The position numbers and the translations under genes were made by a program. The notes beneath the pieces were generated by a model. That model was not told the origin of the DNA. It made no database searches and saw only the letters and a list, made by a program, of their open reading frames with translations. A stretch of 9,958 nt of DNA from Terriglobus sp. (GTDB lineage Bacteria; Acidobacteriota; Terriglobia; Terriglobales; Acidobacteriaceae), in NCBI GenBank assembly GCA_023265355.1, contig JAHFTZ010000044.1, positions 1 through 9,958 on the forward strand, read 5' to 3'. Shown one piece after another: positions 1-5,190 of this stretch (positions are counted from its first letter, which is position 1; each line of letters opens with the position of its first letter).

Positions 1-725
1 GAGGCCATCGTGGCTCCGTGAATGCCGTCGCGGCCCGTCTTGGCGCCGACGTAGATGACCGGGTTGCCGACGCCGGCGGCCTTGGCGTAGAAGATCTCAT
101 CGCGGCGCACGAGGCCGAGGGCGAAGGCGTTCAGAAGGGGATTGCCGGAGTAGCACTCCTCAAAGCGGGTCTCGCCGCCGAGGTTGGGAACGCCAAAGCA
201 GTTGCCGTATCCGGCGACGCCGTGGACGACGCCTTCCATGATCTGGCGGTTCTTCGCCGCTTCTGTTGCGTCTTTCGCGTCGAGCGGGCCGAAGCGGAGG
301 GAGTCCATCACGGCCAGCGGACGTGCGCCCATGGTGAAGATGTCGCGGAGGATGCCGCCGACGCCTGTGGCCGCGCCCTGGTAGGGCTCGATGTAGCTCG
401 GGTGGTTGTGCGACTCGATCTTGAAGGCGCAAGCCCAGCCTTCGCCGACGTCGATGATGCCCGCGTTTTCGCCGGGGCCCTGGACCACGAGATCGCTCTT
501 CGTGGGCAGGCGCTTGAGGTGAACCTTGCTGGACTTGTAGGAGCAGTGTTCGCTCCACATGACGGAGTAGATGCCGAGCTCGGTGAGCGACGGCGTGCGA
601 CCGAGCGTCGCGTGGATCTTCGCGTACTCGTCGTCCGTAATGTTGTGCAGCTTCAGGAGGGCCGGCGTAATCTCAACCGGCTGCGGGACGTCGGGATTCT
701 GTTGCTGAACCTGCTGATTGGCCAT
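1..725 (-). CDS. purL: Phosphoribosylformylglycinamidine synthase subunit PurL, N-terminal part (runs off left edge)
   Basis: PurL converts FGAR to FGAM with ATP and ammonia in de novo purine synthesis, in the cytoplasm, working with PurS and PurQ. Reading the reverse complement from ATG at 723-725 gives 241 complete codons with no stop before the window edge. Visible motifs are [20 protein letters not shown] at residues 56-75 (H60 is in the position of the conserved active-site His), the ESHNHPS block at 104-110, the glycine-rich [12 protein letters not shown] at 117-128, and NLGGETRF at 181-188. The absence of a long N-terminal extension matches the small PurL type (about 740 residues in full), which needs separate PurS and PurQ. 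No Shine-Dalgarno sequence stands out. A TACAAT hexamer (740-745, minus) lies 14 bases before the ATG and could be a -10 box, but no matching -35 was found. dut ends 44 bases upstream in the same direction, so co-transcription is possible. Confidence 0.96.
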   Translation of the reverse strand, partial: MANQQVQQQNPDVPQPVEITPALLKLHNITDDEYAKIHATLGRTPSLTELGIYSVMWSEHCSYKSSKVHLKRLPTKSDLVVQGPGENAGIIDVGEGWACAFKIESHNHPSYIEPYQGAATGVGGILRDIFTMGARPLAVMDSLRFGPLDAKDATEAAKNRQIMEGVVHGVAGYGNCFGVPNLGGETRFEECYSGNPLLNAFALGLVRRDEIFYAKAAGVGNPVIYVGAKTGRDGIHGATMA

Positions 726-769
726 AGCGCGCTATCTAAATTGTAGCGTGCCTAGGCCGAATGGCCTGT

Positions 770-1204
770 TTATGCGCCAGTGCTGCCGAATCCGCCGCTT
801 CCACGGGTGGTTTCGTCCAGGTTTTCCACCTCGACAAAGTCGGCCTGGAGGCGCTGTACGATGCGGAGCTGGGCGATACGATCCCCGGCGGCCAGGGTGA
901 TAGGGGCGCTGCTGACATTGGTGAGGACGACCTTGATCTCGCCGCGATATCCGGGGTCGATGACGCCTGCGAGGGTGGTGATTCCTTTCACCGCGAGGCC
1001 GCTGCGGTCTTCGACGAGCGCGCCGTAGTCCGCGGGAAAGGCCATGGCGATGCCGGTGGGGACAAGCGTGGTGCTGCCGGGGGAGATGACGGCGGCTTCG
1101 GCGGAGTAGAGATCGGCGGCTAGATCGCCCCAGGGGCCGGTGTGGGCGTATTTAGGGAGCTGGGCCTCGGGGCGGAGTTTCTGGGTCTGGATGACGATCG
1201 ACAT
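770..1204 (-). CDS. dut: Deoxyuridine 5'-triphosphate nucleotidohydrolase (dUTPase)
   Basis: Trimeric dUTPase hydrolyses dUTP to dUMP and pyrophosphate, keeping uracil out of DNA and supplying dUMP for thymidylate synthesis. The 144-residue product has the usual family length and the five motifs in order: motif 1 GDLAADLYSA (26-35), motif 2 around PTGIAMAFP (49-57), the DRSGLA block (66-71) followed by AGVIDPGYRGEI (79-90) with the catalytic Asp at D83 and the base-stacking Tyr at Y86, motif 4 GDRIAQLRI (107-115), and the C-terminal glycine-rich motif 5 RGSGGFGSTG (134-143), which closes over the substrate. All look intact, so the enzyme should be active. ATG at 1202-1204 is the natural start; a purine stretch (AAAGAA) precedes it but the ribosome site is weak. 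It is divergent from the TIGR03435 gene at 1332 and lies upstream of purL. A five-base-pair hairpin (AGGCC/GGCCT, 754-767) without a T tract follows its stop. Confidence 0.95.
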   Translation of the reverse strand: MSIVIQTQKLRPEAQLPKYAHTGPWGDLAADLYSAEAAVISPGSTTLVPTGIAMAFPADYGALVEDRSGLAVKGITTLAGVIDPGYRGEIKVVLTNVSSAPITLAAGDRIAQLRIVQRLQADFVEVENLDETTRGSGGFGSTGA

Positions 1205-1284
1205 GTTCTTTGCAGGATATCGTGGGCTTGGGAATCTGTTGTGTGCACGGATTTTCTTAGGTACGGTTCTGTCGTCCCGGACGT

Positions 1285-1307
1285 CAAAACAGCTCCCAGC
1301 CGTTTTG
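1285..1307. promoter_or_regulatory. 23-bp imperfect palindrome in the dut / TIGR03435 divergent intergenic region
   Basis: CAAAACAGCT (1285-1294), a CCC centre and AGCCGTTTTG (1298-1307) form an inverted repeat with arms of 10 bases and one mismatch. It sits 24 bases upstream of the TIGR03435 start (1332) and about 80 bases upstream of dut. On the minus strand the hexamer TTGACG (1287 down to 1282), a good -35 match, overlaps its edge, but no convincing -10 follows at the right distance. It could be a dimeric repressor operator controlling one or both genes. No regulator is encoded in the window, so its role is inferred from position only. Confidence 0.35.
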
Positions 1308-1331
1308 GATCATGATTCGCGAGGGGTTTCG

Positions 1332-2126
1332 ATGCTTGTGCGCAAGGTCTTAGTTCGCGGGGTCTTTCTTGGTTTAGTGGTCTTGGCCGCCCTGGCGAAG
1401 GCTCAGACTCTGGCTGCACCAATGGCAGGGCCTTCCTATGACGCGGTGTCGGTCAAGCTGAATAAGACAGGCAGCGGATCCGTTCACGTCAGCTCCGCCA
1501 CCGGTTATTACAACGCGACGAACGTTTCTATGAAAACCCTTCTGGAATCGGCCTATGACATTCGCGAGACGCTCATCTCCGGAGTTCCGGCGGCGATTGA
1601 GTCGCAGAGGTTCGATATCGCGGCGAAGGTTGTGGAACCGGATATGGAGTCGTTGAAGAAGCTGAGCCGGAAAGAACGCCGCGAGATGCTTTTGCCCACG
1701 TTGGTGGAGCGCTTTCATCTACAGGCGCATACGGAGACGAAGATCCTTCCGGTTTTTGAGCTGGTGCTGGCGGCGAATGGGCCAAAGTTTCAGCAGACAG
1801 CCGATGCTCCCGGGAGGAATAGCGGAACGAGCGTGAACAGCCGTGGCCACGGGACCGAGTTGGCGATGCATGGCGTGTCGATGAAATCATTTGAAGAGAC
1901 GCTGTCGTACCAGGTGCACCGGACGGTGATCGACAAGACGGGACTGGCGGAGAAGTACGATCTGGTGTTGAAGTGGACGCCTGAGGATAGTCCGGATGCT
2001 TCGCCAGATGCTGCGCCAGGTATCTTTACCGCCCTGCAGGAGCAACTAGGGTTGAAGTTGGTACCTGCGAAGGGGCCGGTGGAGATGCTGGTCGTGGATC
2101 ATGTTGAGATGCCGACAGAGAACTGA
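1332..2126 (+). CDS. TIGR03435/DUF3738 family exported protein, first of a tandem pair
   Basis: A 264-residue exported protein of the soil-associated TIGR03435 (DUF3738) family, which occurs as large paralogue sets in Acidobacteria and has no established function. Start ATG 1332 is chosen over upstream in-frame codons because AGGGG (1322-1326) precedes it and it gives a clean signal peptide: VRKVLVRG, then a hydrophobic core (about 11-22), with cleavage near AKA at 22-24. Family blocks seen in order: YDAVSVKLN (36-44), TLLESAYDIRE (69-79) with LISGVP (81-86), RFDIAAKV (93-100), RREMLLPTLVERFHLQAHTE (116-135), LPVFEL (139-144), VIDKTGL (199-205), YDLVLKWTPE (209-218) and the C-terminal block from IFTALQEQLG (231-240) to PTEN. 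There are no catalytic motifs or transmembrane segments beyond the signal, so it is probably periplasmic. The paralogue at 2161 follows after 34 bases, most likely in the same transcript. Only the family assignment is firm. Confidence 0.87.
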   Translation: MLVRKVLVRGVFLGLVVLAALAKAQTLAAPMAGPSYDAVSVKLNKTGSGSVHVSSATGYYNATNVSMKTLLESAYDIRETLISGVPAAIESQRFDIAAKVVEPDMESLKKLSRKERREMLLPTLVERFHLQAHTETKILPVFELVLAANGPKFQQTADAPGRNSGTSVNSRGHGTELAMHGVSMKSFEETLSYQVHRTVIDKTGLAEKYDLVLKWTPEDSPDASPDAAPGIFTALQEQLGLKLVPAKGPVEMLVVDHVEMPTEN

Positions 2127-2132
2127 GGTTCT
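2059..2132 (+). repeat. Near-identical 3'-end direct repeat, copy 1 (partner at 2876-2949)
   Basis: The last 68 bases of the first TIGR03435 gene plus six bases past its stop match the second gene at an offset of 817 bases, with 72 of 74 positions identical. The two differences are adjacent (2085-2086; ATG versus GCG codon, Met versus Ala). Identity ends abruptly after the GGTTCT that follows the TGA. Confidence 0.93.
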
Positions 2133-2160
2133 CGTGTTGGTTGAGAGGAAGGATTTACCA

Positions 2161-2943
2161 ATGATTCTGCGAACGCTGCTGTGCGGATTGGTAATCGGGT
2201 TGGGGAGCGGTGTGGTCCCGGCGCAGGCGACGACTTCGGCTGTGGCCGCCGATCATACTCCGCCTGCATACGATGTGGTTTCGATCAAAGTCAATCCGGC
2301 GGGAATCGGGCCGTGGGGGTTCGATCTTAGCGAAGCGAAGTTTTCGGCGAAAAATATCTCCGTCATGACGTTGCTGGCGGAGGCGTACGACCTGAATCCG
2401 GAGATGATCTCCGGGGTTACGGGAGCAGTGCGTTCCGCGCGCTTCGATGTGGAGGCAAAGGTCCTGGATGTAGATCCTGGCAGCCTGAAGAAGATGAGCG
2501 ACGACACCAGACGGGAGATGGTGAGGAGGTTTCTGGAAGAGCGGTTTGCTTTGAAGGCGCATAAGGAGACGAGAAATCTCCCGGTCTACGATCTGGAAGT
2601 AAGCCGCGGCGGCCTGAAGGCGAGGGCATCGACGCCCGCAGACGGTCGGGGTCTGGACCGAAGCGACCGGGAGTTGAAGGGGCATGGCGTGCCGATGTCG
2701 ATTCTTGCTCGTGCTTTGAGGGAAGTGGTGAAAAGGAACGTGATCGACAAAACCGGCCTCGCCGACGCCGGGTATGAACTTAATCTGAGGTGGACGCCAG
2801 AGGCGCTTCTGGAGACAGATGCGGAGAGTGGACCTTCGATCTTTACGGCGATGCAGGAGCAGTTGGGCCTGAAGCTGGTACCTGCGAAGGGGCCGGTGGA
2901 GGCGCTGGTCGTGGATCATGTTGAGATGCCGACAGAGAACTGA
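2161..2943 (+). CDS. TIGR03435/DUF3738 family exported protein, second of a tandem pair
   Basis: A 260-residue paralogue of the preceding gene. ATG 2161 is preferred because a strong purine-rich ribosome site (GAGAGGAAGG, ending about eight bases before it) precedes it and the product then begins with a signal peptide: MILRTLLCGLVIGLGSG with cleavage near AQA (21-23). It shows the same ordered blocks as its neighbour: YDVVSIKVN, LLAEAYDLN with ISGV, RFDVEAKV, LKKMS, RREMVRRFLEERFALKAHKE, LPVYDLEV, GHGVP, VIDKTGL, YELNLRWTPE and the C-terminal IFTAMQEQLG stretch. Divergence in the middle of the proteins (the 145-185 region hardly aligns) shows that the duplication is not recent. Yet the last 22 codons are nearly identical in DNA to those of the first gene, which points to later gene conversion. 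Transcription probably ends in the 169-base gap before the convergent cyclase gene. The function is unknown; a periplasmic location is inferred. Confidence 0.87.
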   Translation: MILRTLLCGLVIGLGSGVVPAQATTSAVAADHTPPAYDVVSIKVNPAGIGPWGFDLSEAKFSAKNISVMTLLAEAYDLNPEMISGVTGAVRSARFDVEAKVLDVDPGSLKKMSDDTRREMVRRFLEERFALKAHKETRNLPVYDLEVSRGGLKARASTPADGRGLDRSDRELKGHGVPMSILARALREVVKRNVIDKTGLADAGYELNLRWTPEALLETDAESGPSIFTAMQEQLGLKLVPAKGPVEALVVDHVEMPTEN

Positions 2944-2949
2944 GGTTCT
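2876..2949 (+). repeat. Near-identical 3'-end direct repeat, copy 2 (partner at 2059-2132)
   Basis: Second copy, covering the end of the second TIGR03435 gene through six bases after its stop codon. Immediately upstream of both copies the sequences diverge at many third-codon positions, so the boundary is sharp. Recombination between the copies would delete 817 bases and leave one intact fused gene. Confidence 0.93.
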
Positions 2950-2974
2950 GCTGCGGAATAGAAATCTGGCGCCC

Positions 2975-3001
2975 CGTACATCGCGTTGTTTGCGATGTGT
3001 G
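2975..3001 (+). other. Stem-loop downstream of the TIGR03435 pair, possible transcription end
   Basis: ACATCGC (2978-2984) and GCGATGT (2992-2998) pair perfectly around a seven-base loop. The stem extends outwards to C2975-G3001 with two G-U pairs. It lies 31 bases past the second TIGR03435 stop, in the gap before the convergent cyclase gene. No T tract follows on either strand, so a standard intrinsic terminator is not supported; it may stabilise the mRNA end or do nothing. Confidence 0.35.
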
Positions 3002-3057
3002 GGAGGGACGCTCGTTACACACAGATTGTCCGGTGAAGGAAGCGGTTCGCGCTTTGC

Positions 3058-3107
3058 GCGCATACCCATACCTGCACGATGAAGCTGCGCATGCATGGGG
3101 TACCCGG
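3058..3107. repeat. Dispersed repeat copy A (ends shared with 5105-5145)
   Basis: The left end GCGCATACCCAT (3058-3069) is identical to the left end of the element at 5105. The right end ATGGGGTACCCGG (3095-3107) differs by one base from the corresponding ATGGGGCACCCGG. The ends pair partly with each other (CCCAT with ATGGG), but the 25-base centre is unrelated to that of the other copy and is not strongly self-complementary. It ends six bases from the stop of the diguanylate cyclase gene. Conserved ends around a variable middle suggest a small REP-like intergenic element. Confidence 0.65.
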
Positions 3108-3112
3108 ATATT

Positions 3113-4411
3113 TCAAGGGTCAATTTTTGTATACATCTCGACGCTGTTGCGGCCTCTGGTCTTCACCAGATACATGGCAGTATCTGAGTTTTTGAGCAGC
3201 TCTCCGGCGTTGGAGCCGTGGTCTGGGTAGAGGCTGAGGCCAGCGCTGATGGTGATCTTGATCTCATGGTCGCCTAGGAGCGAGGGTGTGGCGGCTCTTT
3301 CTACGATCTGCAGGCCGCATTGCATGGCGTCTTCCACACTTTTGATTTCGGGCATGACAATCAGGAACTCATCGCCGCCCATCCGCGCGACCGTATCCGT
3401 TTTACGTACGCAGGAGAGGAGCTTTTTCCCTACGGAGACGAGGAGAGCGTCGCCGCAGGAGTGTCCGAGAGAGTCGTTGACCTGTTTGAAGCGGTCAATA
3501 TCGAGGACAAAGACGGCGACTTTTCCTTTGCTCCGGTTGGCACGCAGAATGGCCTGGTCCAGGCGGTCCTGCATGAGGGTACGGTTGGGGAGGCCAGTGA
3601 GCTGGTCGTGATGGGCTAGATATCTGACCTGGTCGTCCAGCTGTTTGCGTGCCGTGACATCGCGACTGGTCACCGCGATGCCATCCCCTAGTTTAATGGC
3701 CTGAACGTTGATCCAGGTCGCCTTGATCCTGTCGTCGTCAATAAAGACTTCGCCAATGAAAGGAATGCCGCTGCGGACGATCTCCAGGTAGCGATGGATG
3801 AGGCCGGAGGTGAGCATGAAGGGGCGTACTTCGGTGAGAATCTTCCCGTAGAGCTCTTCCCGTCGTACCTTCAGGCGCTTCTCCGCGTTGGCGTTGAGGT
3901 AGCGGAAGCGAAAGTCGACGATCTCGCCAGAAGCATTGCGGACACCGTCGAAGATGTAGAAGTCGTCCAGGCTGCTTTCGGCTGCGGCAACGAAGTCCGC
4001 ATGCTCCTTGCGTGCGCTCGCGGCCTGGGCCAGGGCGATCTGGATGCGCGGGAAGGCCGCCACGGCGCAGAGAGCGACGGCAATGGACGCTGTCGCCTGA
4101 ATCCAGTGCAGGTACGGGTTCAACCAGGAAAGCTGGGGCAAGCGAAGGGCGGCTCCGGCGAGGCGATCTGCCGCAAAGAAGAGAAGCAGGCCAAGGAGCA
4201 GGTTGCTGGTAGCCGCATGCCGGCGCCTTTTTCGCAGCATGTAGGCGAAGCGTGCAAGGAGTACGACGCAGCAAAGAGCGGCCATCCACGCCGCTGCGCC
4301 AGGCACAGACAGACTTCGGGGTTGCATGAAGAGCACAAGTGCCACGGGAGCGAAGAGGAGGAAGGAGAGGGCCGTTTGCGAACTCTGTGGAGCTGTCGAG
4401 ACGCTTTTCAC
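3113..4411 (-). CDS. Membrane-anchored PAS-GGDEF diguanylate cyclase
   Basis: A 432-residue enzyme expected to make the second messenger cyclic di-GMP from two GTP. The start is GTG (4409-4411), with GGAG five bases upstream. Layout: four predicted membrane helices at about 14-30, 39-56, 69-88 and 103-122 joined by a basic loop (RKRRRH, 60-65); a PAS-like domain at about 137-257 that ends in the usual linker AVTSRDVTARKQLDDQVRYL; then a GGDEF domain from about 265, with DxLTGLPNR (269-277), the metal site DIDRFKQVND (304-313) and the signature GGDEF (345-349). An RxxD inhibitory site (R336-D339) lies exactly five residues before the signature, so product feedback inhibition is likely. No EAL domain is present. 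The gene stands alone on the minus strand behind a long inverted repeat (4435-4490). The signal sensed by the membrane/PAS part is unknown. Confidence 0.93.
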   Translation of the reverse strand: MKSVSTAPQSSQTALSFLLFAPVALVLFMQPRSLSVPGAAAWMAALCCVVLLARFAYMLRKRRRHAATSNLLLGLLLFFAADRLAGAALRLPQLSWLNPYLHWIQATASIAVALCAVAAFPRIQIALAQAASARKEHADFVAAAESSLDDFYIFDGVRNASGEIVDFRFRYLNANAEKRLKVRREELYGKILTEVRPFMLTSGLIHRYLEIVRSGIPFIGEVFIDDDRIKATWINVQAIKLGDGIAVTSRDVTARKQLDDQVRYLAHHDQLTGLPNRTLMQDRLDQAILRANRSKGKVAVFVLDIDRFKQVNDSLGHSCGDALLVSVGKKLLSCVRKTDTVARMGGDEFLIVMPEIKSVEDAMQCGLQIVERAATPSLLGDHEIKITISAGLSLYPDHGSNAGELLKNSDTAMYLVKTRGRNSVEMYTKIDP

Positions 4412-4434
4412 AGGAACTCCGAACCTCGGGTCGA

Positions 4435-4490
4435 GATGCTTGCCCTTGGAACGAGTATGACATCAGGTATTCGTTTCAGGGGCAAGCTTC
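4435..4490. repeat. Long inverted repeat (24-base arms, 8-base loop) upstream of the cyclase
   Basis: Arms 4435-4458 and 4467-4490 flank the loop GACATCAG. On plus-strand RNA 23 of 24 positions pair (19 Watson-Crick, four G-U; only T4437/T4488 fails). On minus-strand RNA the four G-U pairs become A-C mismatches, so the fold is weaker. It lies 24-79 bases upstream of the cyclase GTG and 67 bases beyond the acetyltransferase stop. It could be a leader structure, a terminator-like element of the upstream gene (no T tract), an antisense small RNA or a remnant of a small mobile element. Confidence 0.75.
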
Positions 4491-4556
4491 GGTGCCGGGT
4501 TCTTCTTTAGGTACGCCCGACCTGTGGTCCCCGGGTTCGCAGGAATCGGAGATGGC

Positions 4557-5048
4557 CTATCTGTTTGGTGCAGCCAGGGCCTTAAGAGCTTCTCCGGTGA
4601 TGCGCAGATTCAGCCATTCGCGCAGCACTTTCGCTCCATTGGCCTCGTAGAAGTCCAGCCCGGGCTTGTTCCAGTCGAGGCACTCCCATTGGAAGCGTGT
4701 GCAGTGGCGGTCGAGGGCGATCCGGGCGAGGCGCTGAAAGAGCGCTTTGCCGATGCCGAGCTTGCGGAAGCGTTCGCGCACGAAGAGGTCTTCGAGGTAG
4801 AGTGCGGGGCGGCCCTCCCAGGTGGAGTACTGGAAGAAGTAGAGCGCGAAGGCGGCAACCTCTCCCTCCTGTTCGGCGATGAGGCAGTGGAAGTATGGCG
4901 TCGGGCCGAAGCCGTCGCGAAGGATGTCTTCTTCGGTGAGGATGGCAGCGGCGGGCTCGCGCTCGTAGGCGGCGAGTTCGCGGACGAGGGAGACGATCTC
5001 TGGGGCGTCGGCTGGGGTGGCCTCGCGGATCAGCGTTTTGTTAGGCAC
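4557..5048 (-). CDS. GNAT acetyltransferase, spermidine/thialysine N-acetyltransferase-like
   Basis: Acetyl-CoA-dependent N-acetyltransferase of 163 residues. The sequence follows the eukaryotic-type SSAT layout: RELAAYEREP, LTEEDILRDGFGPTPYFHCLIAE, a short strand pair, LYLEDLFVRERFRKLGIG with the acetyl-CoA loop RKLGIG, then WNKPGLDFYEANGAKVL, where the Tyr of DFYE is in the position of the usual general acid. Likely substrates are polyamines or small amino acids such as thialysine; this is inferred from resemblance to human SAT1/SAT2. The start is uncertain. GTG at 5048 begins VPNKTLIREATPADAPEIV, the normal family N-terminus, but has only a weak ribosome site. The frame stays open to 5141, and that extension would be encoded by the dispersed repeat at 5105-5145, so I reject it. 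The gene lies between the exported protein gene and the cyclase on the same strand, with 142- and 145-base gaps, so a shared operon is doubtful. Confidence 0.88.
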   Translation of the reverse strand: MPNKTLIREATPADAPEIVSLVRELAAYEREPAAAILTEEDILRDGFGPTPYFHCLIAEQEGEVAAFALYFFQYSTWEGRPALYLEDLFVRERFRKLGIGKALFQRLARIALDRHCTRFQWECLDWNKPGLDFYEANGAKVLREWLNLRITGEALKALAAPNR

Positions 5049-5104
5049 GAAGGTTATTGTCTCGCGGATGGGAGGGGCGAGCTTTGCATCGATGGGGGCG
5101 CTCT

Positions 5105-5145
5105 GCGCATACCCATGTCCCAAAGGCGGGACATGGGGCACCCGG
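5105..5145. repeat. Dispersed repeat copy B with perfect 10-bp hairpin
   Basis: CCCATGTCCC (5112-5121) and GGGACATGGG (5128-5137) form a perfect stem around AAAGGC. The outer ends GCGCATACCCAT (5105-5116) and ATGGGGCACCCGG (5133-5145) match copy A at 3058-3107. It lies just upstream of the acetyltransferase and downstream of the exported protein gene, in intergenic DNA. The hairpin could block read-through or bind a protein; its small size and repeated ends fit a REP-like element. Confidence 0.75.
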
Positions 5146-5155
5146 TTTCTTTACT

Positions 5156-5190
5156 TTGTCATCCCGTAGCGAAGCGGAGGGATCTGCTGT
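5156..5190. repeat. Second repeat-like segment abutting an exported protein stop codon
   Basis: Starting ten bases after copy B, a TTGTCATCCCGTAGCGAAGC-type segment runs up to the stop codon at 5191-5193. ATCCC (5161-5165) pairs with GGGAT (5179-5183) around a short GC-rich centre (AGCGAAGC). Only one copy is visible here. The CATCC...AGCGAAGCGGAGGGATC pattern resembles multicopy intergenic repeats that I recall from acidobacterial genomes, but that cannot be confirmed from this window. Confidence 0.35.

Noticed and set aside
18..746. Long plus-strand open frame of 242 codons
   Set aside because: It is the antisense of purL. The minus strand encodes clear PurL motifs throughout, while this frame shows no family features.
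754..767. Small hairpin AGGCC-GAAT-GGCCT between dut and purL as a terminator
   Set aside because: The stem is only five base pairs with no T tract, too weak to separate the two genes transcriptionally.
1140..1331. Upstream extension of the first TIGR03435 gene to an ATG at 1140
   Set aside because: It would overlap dut and place the signal peptide in the middle of the protein. ATG 1332 has a ribosome site and gives a normal exported N-terminus.
3738..4510. Long open frames on both strands over the cyclase N-terminal half
   Set aside because: They are GC-rich shadows in other frames of the cyclase, with arginine-rich low-quality products. The matching SFQGQAS peptides on the two strands simply reflect the inverted repeat.
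4496..4539. Direct repeat of CCGGGTTC (4496-4503 and 4532-4539)
   Set aside because: Eight-base repeats are common by chance at this GC content and nothing else supports a function.
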